The notes under the pieces are model-generated. The model was not told where the DNA came from. It worked only from the letters and a program-made list of their open reading frames with translations, and searched no databases. From Actinomycetota bacterium (GTDB taxonomy: Bacteria; Actinomycetota; Acidimicrobiia; Acidimicrobiales; Ilumatobacteraceae): DNA of 11,576 nt. A program made the position numbers and the translations under genes. The stretch is taken from the NCBI GenBank assembly GCA_005789925.1, contig SXWG01000188.1, forward strand, positions 1 through 11,576. Direction: 5' to 3'. Of the stretch, positions 1 to 6,134 are shown one piece after another (position 1 is the first letter of the stretch; each line of letters begins with the position of its first letter).

Positions 1-2010
1 AAGGCTGACGCGGTGTCATTGGGGCTGTTGTTCGAACGTTTTCTCTCACCCGAACGCGACGGACCCCCCGACATCGACATCGACATCGAAAGTGGACGAC
101 GCGAAGAGGTCATCCAGTACGTGTATGCGCGTCACGGTCGCGAACGTGCAGCCCAGGTGGCCAACGTCATCACGTATCGGGCACGGTCGGCGGTGCGCGA
201 TGTCGCCCGTGCGTTCGGGCATCCCGTCGAACAGCAAAATGCATGGAGCAAACAGGTCGACATGTGGGGAAGTGTCGCCACCACGGCGTCCTTGCCCGAC
301 CGTGACATCGCCGATGAAGTGCTCGACATGGCGGCACGTATCGAGGACATGCCGCGTCATCTCGGCATCCACTCTGGTGGCATGGTCATCTGCGACCGAC
401 CGGTGGTCGAAGTGTGTCCGGTCGAGTGGGCACGCATGCGTGATCGCAGCGTGTTGCAGTGGGACAAAGATGACTGTGCTGCTGTCGGTTTGGTGAAGTT
501 CGACCTACTCGGTCTTGGCATGTTGTCGGCACTGCACAACGCCATCGATTTCATCACGGAACATCGCGGGTACGAGCTCGACCTTGCCACCTTGCCGCAA
601 GAAGACGAGGTGTATGCGATGTTGTGTCGAGCCGACACGGTCGGGGTGTTCCAGATCGAGTCGCGGGCACAAATGTCGACGTTGCCGCGTCTGAAACCAC
701 GTCGGTTCTACGACCTCGTGGTCGAAATCGCGCTCATCCGACCCGGACCCATCCAAGGCGGATCGGTGCACCCGTACATCCGGCGTCGCAACGGCAAGGA
801 ACCAGTCACGTATCTGCATCCGTTGCTCGAGAACAGCCTCGGCAAGACGCTCGGTGTTCCGCTTTTCCAGGAACAACTCATGCAGATGGCAATCGATGTG
901 GCGGGCTTCTCGCCGTCGGAAGCCGACCAACTTCGTCAGGCGATGGGAAGCAAACGTTCGCAAGCGCGCATGTTGCGGTTGCGTGAGCGACTGTACGCCG
1001 GAATGGCAGAACGGGGAATCACTGGCGACATCGCTGACGAGATCTTCGAGAAGATGCGTGCATTCGCGAACTACGGGTTTCCCGAGAGCCACTCGGTGAG
1101 CTTCGCCTACCTCGTCTACGCCTCGTCGTGGATCAAGCTGCACGAGCCGGCAGTGTTTTGTGCGTCGTTGTTGAACGCCCAGCCGATGGGTTTTTGGTCG
1201 CCGCACACGCTCGTGCAAGATGCACGCCGTCACGGAGTGGCGGTGCGCACCCCCGACATCAATGCGTCATCTGCCGATGCAGTGCTCGAGTCCTGTGACG
1301 ACTCGAATGGTTCACTTGCTGTCAGGCTCGGTCTCGCATCGGTGCGCGGGGTCGGAGACCAATTGGCGCGCCGCATCGCCGATGCTCGACCGTTCACCAG
1401 TGTCGAAGATCTCAGCCGTCGGGTCGACGGGCTCACCAAACGTCACGTCGAGACCATGGCGACCGCTGGGGTCTTTTCTGAAAGTTTCGGCATCGACCGA
1501 CGAAGTGCCTTGTGGAAAGCGGGTCAACACGTGTCGGGAAGTGTCGACAGGTTGCAGGGAGTCGCCGCAGTCGACACTGCGCCGGCGCTGCCCGGAATGG
1601 AGCCGATTGAAGTCGCCATCGCTGACCTGTGGTCGACGGGTGTGTCTCCCGATGGCCATCCGACACGTTTCTTGCGTGACGAACTGACACGAAGAGGCGT
1701 GTCCACTGCCGACCAGTTGTCTCAATTGTCGAACCGCAGCAAAGTGGTGGTTGCGGGCGTGGTCACTCATCGACAGCGGCCGATGACCGCTCGTGGTGCG
1801 ACGTTCATCAGTCTGGAAGACGAGACCGGCCTCATCAACGTCATCTGTTCACGCGGATGTTGGCAACGGCATCGTTTGGTCGCGCGCGATGCACCGGCTC
1901 TCTTGGTTCGTGGTGTCGCTGAATGTGCCGACGGAGTGGTGAACATCATCGCCGAGTCACTCGTCGCGTTGTTCGGCGTCCCCGCTGTGGCCAGCCGGGA
2001 CTTTCGCTGA
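1..2010 (+). CDS. dnaE2: Error-prone DNA polymerase DnaE2 (ImuC), 5'-truncated
   Basis: This is the C-terminal part (about 669 residues) of a C-family DNA polymerase alpha subunit of the DnaE2/ImuC type, which performs SOS-induced mutagenic translesion synthesis, usually with ImuA/ImuB. The frame is open to base 1, and the family is normally about 1,050-1,100 residues, so the PHP domain and start lie outside the window. The palm aspartates are visible as PDIDID (codons at 70, 76 and 82) and KFDLLGL (Asp at 502-504), matching D401/D403/D555 of E. coli DnaE. A helix-hairpin-helix region follows at about 1340-1480, then an OB-fold at about 1738-1960. The protein ends in SRDFR, a typical DnaE2 terminus. 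No imuA or imuB is in the window, and any LexA-controlled promoter would be upstream of it. The gene converges with the Nudix gene across 5 bases. DnaE1 is unlikely because the length pattern and the PDIDIDIES motif fit DnaE2. Confidence 0.95.
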   Translation, partial: KADAVSLGLLFERFLSPERDGPPDIDIDIESGRREEVIQYVYARHGRERAAQVANVITYRARSAVRDVARAFGHPVEQQNAWSKQVDMWGSVATTASLPDRDIADEVLDMAARIEDMPRHLGIHSGGMVICDRPVVEVCPVEWARMRDRSVLQWDKDDCAAVGLVKFDLLGLGMLSALHNAIDFITEHRGYELDLATLPQEDEVYAMLCRADTVGVFQIESRAQMSTLPRLKPRRFYDLVVEIALIRPGPIQGGSVHPYIRRRNGKEPVTYLHPLLENSLGKTLGVPLFQEQLMQMAIDVAGFSPSEADQLRQAMGSKRSQARMLRLRERLYAGMAERGITGDIADEIFEKMRAFANYGFPESHSVSFAYLVYASSWIKLHEPAVFCASLLNAQPMGFWSPHTLVQDARRHGVAVRTPDINASSADAVLESCDDSNGSLAVRLGLASVRGVGDQLARRIADARPFTSVEDLSRRVDGLTKRHVETMATAGVFSESFGIDRRSALWKAGQHVSGSVDRLQGVAAVDTAPALPGMEPIEVAIADLWSTGVSPDGHPTRFLRDELTRRGVSTADQLSQLSNRSKVVVAGVVTHRQRPMTARGATFISLEDETGLINVICSRGCWQRHRLVARDAPALLVRGVAECADGVVNIIAESLVALFGVPAVASRDFR

Positions 2011-2015
2011 GAACG

Positions 2016-2540
2016 TCAGCGGCGCCGACGTCGACTCAGGTACTCCTCGAGTCCTTCTTGATGCAGTTGCAGTGGTTCTGCAGGAACGCCCGAAGTGACG
2101 ATCTGCGAGATGATGTCGGCCAACTCGATCGGGGCGAAGAAATCATCTCCGTCATAGTCATTCAGCTCATCGAGCGACCACCACCTGATTGCCGACACAT
2201 TCTCGGCTGCGAGTTGTTCTTGAGAGAGAAGTGGCTGTGGCTCGAAGTACGAGGTGTGCACCATGTAGGCAAAATCACGTTGTCCGTCCCACGTGCTGTT
2301 GAACATCGGCATCACGTGTGTGCGTGTCCATACATGTGCACCGATCTCTGGTTCGCGCAGTCCCACTTCCTCAGCGAGCTCTCGTGCCAGTGCATCATAA
2401 TGCGCTTCCTCAGCTTCGATGCCACCTCCGGGCAACAACCACACCGCACCGTCGGGGAACTGCAAGCGCACGAGCAACACACGTTGCTCGTCATCGATGA
2501 TCAAACCTCGCACGGCTTCGCGGATGTTGAGATCACTCAT
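2016..2540 (-). CDS. Nudix hydrolase
   Basis: This 174-residue protein has a complete Nudix box of the form GX5EX7REUXEEXGU. It begins in GGGIEAEE and runs through RELAEEVGL, giving the Mg-binding glutamates needed to hydrolyse a nucleoside diphosphate linked to another moiety. The substrate cannot be read from sequence; house-cleaning of damaged nucleotides and ADP-ribose or NAD(H)-type substrates are both possible. The tail is Arg-rich (SRRRRR). The start at 2540 is chosen over a longer frame reaching 2612 because its ATG overlaps the TGA of the upstream DUF3039 gene as ATGA, and the extra upstream residues would overlap that gene and do not look like Nudix sequence. It is therefore probably translationally coupled to DUF3039. 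It converges with dnaE2, which could suggest a shared DNA-damage theme, but that is only proximity. Confidence 0.92.
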   Translation of the reverse strand: MSDLNIREAVRGLIIDDEQRVLLVRLQFPDGAVWLLPGGGIEAEEAHYDALARELAEEVGLREPEIGAHVWTRTHVMPMFNSTWDGQRDFAYMVHTSYFEPQPLLSQEQLAAENVSAIRWWSLDELNDYDGDDFFAPIELADIISQIVTSGVPAEPLQLHQEGLEEYLSRRRRR

Positions 2541-2842
2541 TCGGACGGGTTTTCTCCGAGGTTCTCGTTGAACATGCGGTAGGTGTCGTAGATGTCGCGA
2601 CACTTCTGACACATCGGCAGTTGTTTCGGGTCACGTGATGGAACCCACACGTGACCACAGAGCGCTTCGAGTGGCGTGCCATTCACGCGAGCCTCGAGCA
2701 CTTTGGCAGCAGCAGATTCTCCGGGCTCGGTCTTCACGATGTGGGCAACGACTGGCTCGCCGGTCTCTGGAACGAGTTCGGTGGACGGCACCGCCTCGGC
2801 AGGTCTGGTCTGCAAGGGGGCCACAGTCGACGCGATCACCAT
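2537..2842 (-). CDS. DUF3039 domain-containing protein
   Basis: This is a 101-residue protein of the actinobacterial DUF3039 family, whose function is unknown. The conserved part is the C-terminal half: GTPLEALCGHVWVPSRDP at residues 55-72, followed by a C-x2-C at residues 78-81 (PMCQKCRDIYD). Cys62, His64, Cys78 and Cys81 could bind one zinc ion. The first 40 residues are Pro/Val/Glu-rich and probably disordered. The ATG at 2842 is used. The stop overlaps the Nudix start by 4 bases (ATGA), so the two form a coupled unit. The gene diverges from the FmdB gene across 43 bases. Family recognition is firm; the zinc site is inferred from residue spacing. Confidence 0.88.
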   Translation of the reverse strand: MVIASTVAPLQTRPAEAVPSTELVPETGEPVVAHIVKTEPGESAAAKVLEARVNGTPLEALCGHVWVPSRDPKQLPMCQKCRDIYDTYRMFNENLGENPSE

Positions 2843-2849
2843 GAGCGCT

Positions 2850-2884
2850 AGTCAAGCACGAAGTGCGATGACATACACTTGACT
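2850..2884. repeat. Inverted repeat AGTCAAG-N21-CTTGACT in a divergent intergenic region
   Basis: AGTCAAG at 2850-2856 and CTTGACT at 2878-2884 are perfect 7-base inverted arms separated by 21 bases. The arm centres are 28 bases apart, and the pair fills most of the 43-base gap between the divergent DUF3039 and FmdB genes. Each arm reads TTGACT toward the gene beside it, which resembles a -35 hexamer, but neither has a -10 at the correct distance inside the gap. A paired operator for the two divergent genes is possible, and chance is also possible. Confidence 0.35.
2874..2879 (+). promoter_or_regulatory. Putative -10 element (TACACT) of the FmdB-family gene, leaderless
   Basis: TACACT fits the actinobacterial TANNNT -10 pattern and ends 6 bases before the ATG at 2886. 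A transcript would then begin at or beside the start codon. No Shine-Dalgarno sequence is present in the bases before the ATG. No convincing -35 hexamer is seen. Confidence 0.45.
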
Positions 2885-2885
2885 C

Positions 2886-3113
2886 ATGCCGTTGTACGAG
2901 TTTCGCTGCAAGTCCTGTGACACCACCTTCGAAGAACGTCGGCCGATGAGTGAAGCAAGTTCTCCTGCCACGTGCCCGAACGGACACGACAATGCGGTGC
3001 GCGTTCTCAGCGTGTTCGCATCAGTCGGTGCCAACGGCTCCGCTGCACCTGCTGCCGCACCGTCCATGCCGATGGGTGGCGGTTGTTGTGGCGGTTCATG
3101 CCACACGCATTGA
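2886..3113 (+). CDS. FmdB-family zinc ribbon protein
   Basis: This 75-residue protein opens with MPLYEFRCKSC, the signature of FmdB/CxxC zinc ribbon regulatory-type proteins. Zinc ligands appear to be Cys8, Cys11, Cys30 and His34 (the second knuckle is C-x3-H rather than C-x2-C). A conserved LSVFASVG stretch at residues 41-48 follows, then an Ala/Pro linker, and a metal-binding-like tail with CC at 67-68 and CHTH at 72-75. The family takes its name from a gene in the formamidase/amidase region, and its biochemical role is unclear. The gene stands alone, diverging from DUF3039 and converging with the rhomboid gene 48 bases away. Its start lies directly after a -10-like hexamer, which suggests a leaderless transcript. 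Confidence 0.9.
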   Translation: MPLYEFRCKSCDTTFEERRPMSEASSPATCPNGHDNAVRVLSVFASVGANGSAAPAAAPSMPMGGGCCGGSCHTH

Positions 3114-3161
3114 TGAGTTGAACGGCGGCAGGTTCGACGCGACAATTACTGACGTCGCTGG

Positions 3162-4001
3162 TCAGACGAGTGCGATCGACACAGCGACACACAATGCCGA
3201 CGCCACAAGGGGTGCAACGATGGCAAGCGAAGGCAAGTCACGGTTCCACCGAGGCTCGAGCATCACGTAACCGACAGCGCCACCCACGATTGCGCCACCA
3301 AGGTGACCACCGATTGACACGCCAGGAATCGCGAAGGTGATGAGCAGGTTCAACACGAGCGTCGCACCGATTCCGGTTTGGAACGGATTGATTCCTCGTT
3401 GACGAAGTCCGACGGTTGCTGCGGCCATCAGACCGAACACCGCCCCGGATGCGCCGCCGGTGAGCGCATTGGGGCTGAGCAGCAACGCACCACGGGACCC
3501 ACCGAGAAGAGACGCCGCGTACAGGAGGGTGAACCGAGTGCGACCGATTCCGGTCTCGAGTAGTTGGCCCAGTTGAAACAGCAGAAGCATGTTCATCGCG
3601 ACATGGAAGACACCGAAGTGCAGGAAGCCTGCAGTGACGAGTCGCCACCATTCGCCGTTGTCGATGAAAATCGACGAAAACGCGAGATCGAACTGTCGGC
3701 GATTGATGTTGCTGCCTGAGAGGATGCCAGTGACACCACCGAGAAGAGTCCACAAAAAGACCCCGGCGTTCACGGCGATGAGAAGTCGTGTGACCAACAT
3801 GTGCTGTGCGGCATTCCATTGACGCAGTCGCACGCTCGTGCTCGGAAGCGACGCGCGAAGGCAATCGGGGCAGATCGACCCGACGTGGGCTTGCGTCAGG
3901 CAGTCACCGCAGGCGGGACGCATGCATCGGGTGCATTGACGACCGGTCGGCCGTCCGGCATGGCGATGACAATCTGGCAATGTCGGAGGGGGGAACGACA
4001 C
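3162..4001 (-). CDS. Rhomboid-family intramembrane serine protease with N-terminal zinc-binding module
   Basis: This 279-residue integral membrane protein would cleave transmembrane substrates within the bilayer. Residues 11-47 hold a Cys/His-rich module (C11, H12, H14, C23, C26, C31, C34, C44, C47), a B-box-like zinc finger common at the N-terminus of actinobacterial rhomboids. The rhomboid core follows: first membrane segment about 69-88; GEWWRLVTAGFLH then H133 and N137 (spacing equal to H145/H150/N154 of GlpG); GASG with catalytic Ser185; and catalytic His233 in IGGHLGG, then a Gly-rich membrane helix. The GTG at 4001 is chosen because the longer in-frame ATG at 4217 would overlap the upstream gene by 166 bases and encode basic, non-family sequence, and because a TACTCT -10-like hexamer ends 6 bases before it. 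The substrate is unknown. The gene lies 50 bases downstream of the fucose synthase gene on the same strand but seems to have its own promoter. Confidence 0.92.
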   Translation of the reverse strand: MSFPPPTLPDCHRHAGRPTGRQCTRCMRPACGDCLTQAHVGSICPDCLRASLPSTSVRLRQWNAAQHMLVTRLLIAVNAGVFLWTLLGGVTGILSGSNINRRQFDLAFSSIFIDNGEWWRLVTAGFLHFGVFHVAMNMLLLFQLGQLLETGIGRTRFTLLYAASLLGGSRGALLLSPNALTGGASGAVFGLMAAATVGLRQRGINPFQTGIGATLVLNLLITFAIPGVSIGGHLGGAIVGGAVGYVMLEPRWNRDLPSLAIVAPLVASALCVAVSIALV

Positions 4002-4007
4002 GACAAC

Positions 4008-4013
4008 AGAGTA
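4008..4013 (-). promoter_or_regulatory. Putative -10 element (TACTCT) of the rhomboid gene, leaderless
   Basis: On the minus strand TACTCT ends 6 bases before the GTG at 4001, matching TANNNT. The bases before the GTG contain no Shine-Dalgarno sequence. The element supports the choice of the GTG start. No clear -35 hexamer is visible. Confidence 0.4.
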
Positions 4014-4051
4014 CCGAGCTATCGTCGACGACGACTCAGCGTAGTTGTTGT

Positions 4052-5011
4052 TCAGCGAGGCGGTTGTTCGGCGAGATCGCGGTTCGTCAAGTACCAGTCG
4101 ATTGTGTTTTGAAGACCGTCGTGGAAAGACATTTGCGCACGCCAGCCGAGAAGTTGTTCTGCGCGGCCTGGGTCGATGCGGCGACGCGGTTGACCATCGG
4201 GCTTGGTCGAATCCCACACCAATTCTCCGGTGAAACCCGTGAGCTCAGCGATGGTCTCGACAGTCTCGCGGATAGTTATCTCGCGGTCCGTTCCGAGGTT
4301 GATCGGCTCGACGCCTTCGTGCACTTCGGCCGCCAACACGATTGCGGCAGCGGCATCGTCGACATAGAGGTACTCACGACTCGCCGAGCCCGTTCCCCAC
4401 ACGTCGACTTTGTCTGCGGACGTCTCTTTTGCTTCGACGCATTTCTTGATGAGCGCAGGGATCACGTGCGACACGGCTGGGTGGAACTTGTCGCCCGGGC
4501 CATAGAGGTTCGTCGGAATGAGATATGCGAAGCGCTGACCGTATTGCGCCGAATTGACTTGCGCATGCACGAGGTGTGCTTTCTTTGCGATGCCGTACGG
4601 CGCGTTCGTCTCTTCGGGGTAGCCGTCCCAGAACGAGGTCTCTTTGAACGGCACCGGTGTGAACTTCGGGTAGCTACAGACCGTCCCGAGCAACACCGTC
4701 TTTTCGACGCCGACTGCACGGGCAGCTTCGATGACGTTGGTGCCCATCATCAGATTGTCGAGATACAGCCGTGCGGGATCAGCCTGGTTGTAACCGATGC
4801 CACCGACGCGAGCTGCGAGGTGAATGACATGGGTGGGTGACAGTGCTCGCAACATGGTTTCTGCCGCACCTGGCTCGACGAGGTCACAGTCGTCGTGCGT
4901 CGGTGCCTTCACGTCAGCGCCAGCATCACGCAGTTTCTTGAGCACGAACGAGCCGAGGAACCCATGGCCCCCGGTCACGACGACCCGACGCCCAGACCAG
5001 AAACCCGACAT
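4052..5011 (-). CDS. fcl: GDP-L-fucose synthase-like NAD(P)-dependent epimerase/reductase
   Basis: This is a 319-residue extended SDR. The family converts GDP-4-keto-6-deoxy-D-mannose to GDP-L-fucose by 3,5-epimerisation and NADPH-dependent reduction in the cytoplasm. Seen in the sequence: nucleotide-binding TGGHGFLG at residues 13-20; LGTVCSYPKF at 108-117, with Cys112 at the position of the epimerase Cys and Thr110 where E. coli has the catalytic Ser; Y139-G-I-A-K143 as the catalytic dyad; LIPTNLYGPGDKFHP at 164-178, including the second epimerase residue His177; and REYLYVDDA at 212-220. ATG 5011 is preferred over ATG 5020 because TACGAT ends 7 bases upstream; a longer frame to 5272 would run through the divergent gene. 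Its position next to a mannose-1-phosphate guanylyltransferase-like gene fits a GDP-fucose pathway. A related GDP-deoxyhexose product is an alternative. Confidence 0.9.
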   Translation of the reverse strand: MSGFWSGRRVVVTGGHGFLGSFVLKKLRDAGADVKAPTHDDCDLVEPGAAETMLRALSPTHVIHLAARVGGIGYNQADPARLYLDNLMMGTNVIEAARAVGVEKTVLLGTVCSYPKFTPVPFKETSFWDGYPEETNAPYGIAKKAHLVHAQVNSAQYGQRFAYLIPTNLYGPGDKFHPAVSHVIPALIKKCVEAKETSADKVDVWGTGSASREYLYVDDAAAAIVLAAEVHEGVEPINLGTDREITIRETVETIAELTGFTGELVWDSTKPDGQPRRRIDPGRAEQLLGWRAQMSFHDGLQNTIDWYLTNRDLAEQPPR

Positions 5012-5018
5012 GGATGCC

Positions 5019-5024
5019 ATCGTA
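5019..5024 (-). promoter_or_regulatory. Putative -10 element (TACGAT) of the fucose synthase gene
   Basis: TACGAT on the minus strand matches TANNNT and ends 7 bases before the ATG at 5011, consistent with a leaderless message. A 17-base spacer would put the -35 at about 5042-5047 (CTTCAT, a weak match), on top of the -10 of the divergent glycosyltransferase. Confidence 0.4.
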
Positions 5025-5037
5025 GGACCACACCGGT

Positions 5038-5043
5038 CAGAAT
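5038..5043 (+). promoter_or_regulatory. Putative -10 element (CAGAAT) of the first glycosyltransferase gene
   Basis: CAGAAT keeps the A at position 2 and the final T of a -10 hexamer and ends 6 bases before the GTG at 5050. A GAAGG stretch at 5044-5048 is only one base from the GTG, too close to act as a normal ribosome binding site, so leaderless initiation is more likely. The match is weak. Confidence 0.3.
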
Positions 5044-5049
5044 GAAGGC

Positions 5050-6132
5050 GTGCGCGTTGCCTACACCGTCGAGCAGTGCTGGCATCGCGTGCCAGGTGGA
5101 ACCGCTGTCGCCGCGCTGGAAGTCGCACGAGAATTGGTCGCTCTTGGTCCGAGCGAAGGGGTCGAGATGGTCGGGGTCGCCGGTCGACATCGACAAGCGC
5201 CGTCGCCTGACATGGCTCCACCGATGGCCGTTCGGGGTCTGCCGCTATCGGGGCCGTATCTCTACGAAGCATGGATCCGTCTTCGGTGGCCGAAAGTCGA
5301 GTCAGTGGTCGATGACGTCGACGTGGTGCATTCCACGACGGTCATCGCCGCTGCGACGAAACGACCACATGTCGTCACGCTGCACGATGTCGCATTTCTC
5401 ACACATCCGGAATTCTTCACAGCACGCGGAAACCGCATTTTCCGCCGAGGTCTCGACATCATTCGCGACGAGACGGCGCTCGTGTTGTGTTCGTCGAAAG
5501 CGACCATCGAAGATTGTGCGACGTACGGCATCGATCGTGACCGTCTCCGCCACGTTCCACTCGGTGTTCGATCGACGCCGGTCACTGTCGACGACATCAC
5601 GTCCGCTCGTGCAGCACATGCGCTGCCAGAGCGATATGCATTGTTCGTCGGCACGTTGGAGCCGAGAAAGAATCTTGGTCGCCTGCTCGAGGCGTGTGTC
5701 GAGGCTCAACTAGATATTCCTCTCGTCGTCGTCGGAGCGCACGGATGGGGGGAATCAGTGACGCCGATCGTCGGAGTCGACGTCCGCTTTCTGGGTCACG
5801 TGCCAAGTGCGCATCTCCCGGCGATCTATGCAGGTGCCGAGGTGTTGTGTTACCCGTCGATTCTCGAGGGCTTTGGTCTACCGATTCTTGAAGCGATGTC
5901 GCACGGCACTCCCGTCGTGACATCTGCGGGCACGTCTACAGAGGAAGTCGCAGGTGGTGCTGCAGAACTGTGTGACCCGACGGACGTGTCGTCGATTGCC
6001 GACGCGATCATCCGCGCGCGCTCGCGTCGTGACGAACTGTCGCAGGCCGGACGCGCGCGTGCAGCATTGATGACATGGGCGAACACCGCGCGCATGACGT
6101 TGGGCGAATACCGCAAGGTCGCAAGGAAGTGA
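5050..6132 (+). CDS. Glycosyltransferase family 4 protein (first of three)
   Basis: This 360-residue GT-B fold enzyme should transfer a sugar from a nucleotide donor to a growing glycan at the cytoplasmic face of the membrane. Visible features: N-terminal PGG loop at residues 15-17 in HRVPGGTAVAALEVAREL; HDV at 112-114; LFVGTLEPRKNLGRLLEA at 198-215, the start of the donor-binding domain with the Arg/Lys pair 206-207; and the EX7E motif EGFGLPILE at 273-281. There is no signal peptide and no clear membrane segment, so it is probably peripheral. GTG 5050 starts the protein exactly at the conserved beta-strand (RVAYTVE). The gene diverges from the fucose synthase gene across 38 bases, and the next glycosyltransferase begins 2 bases after its stop. 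Donor and acceptor cannot be read from sequence; mannose or a deoxyhexose fits the context. Confidence 0.92.
   Translation: MRVAYTVEQCWHRVPGGTAVAALEVARELVALGPSEGVEMVGVAGRHRQAPSPDMAPPMAVRGLPLSGPYLYEAWIRLRWPKVESVVDDVDVVHSTTVIAAATKRPHVVTLHDVAFLTHPEFFTARGNRIFRRGLDIIRDETALVLCSSKATIEDCATYGIDRDRLRHVPLGVRSTPVTVDDITSARAAHALPERYALFVGTLEPRKNLGRLLEACVEAQLDIPLVVVGAHGWGESVTPIVGVDVRFLGHVPSAHLPAIYAGAEVLCYPSILEGFGLPILEAMSHGTPVVTSAGTSTEEVAGGAAELCDPTDVSSIADAIIRARSRRDELSQAGRARAALMTWANTARMTLGEYRKVARK
6123..6129 (+). promoter_or_regulatory. Ribosome binding site (AAGGAAG) of the second glycosyltransferase
   Basis: AAGGAAG lies within the last codons of the preceding gene, 5 bases before the ATG at 6135, and matches the Shine-Dalgarno consensus at six of seven positions. 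It decides the start at 6135 over an in-frame upstream ATG at 6075 that would overlap the previous gene by 58 bases. It is one of few clear ribosome binding sites in the window. Confidence 0.7.
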
Positions 6133-6134
6133 CC

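Noticed and set aside
505..1233. Minus-strand open frame of 242 codons antisense to dnaE2
   Set aside because: It lies wholly within strongly conserved polymerase sequence, its product is His/Arg-rich with no domain, and long antisense frames are expected at this GC content.
1923..2582. Plus-strand open frame of 219 codons over the Nudix gene
   Set aside because: The opposite strand has an exact Nudix box and a coupled start; the plus-strand product has no recognisable motif and overlaps the end of dnaE2.
4022..4031. 10-base perfect palindrome TCGTCGACGA between the fucose synthase and rhomboid genes
   Set aside because: CG-rich palindromes of this size recur by chance in this composition, and there is no second copy or T-run to suggest an operator or terminator.
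3806..4840. Plus-strand open frame of 344 codons opposite the rhomboid and fucose synthase genes
   Set aside because: Both minus-strand proteins carry complete family motifs; the plus-strand translation looks like an antisense shadow.
5012..5272. Longer N-terminus for the fucose synthase, up to 5272
   Set aside because: It would run 223 bases into the divergent glycosyltransferase, adds basic low-similarity sequence, and the family begins just before the TGGHGFLG motif.
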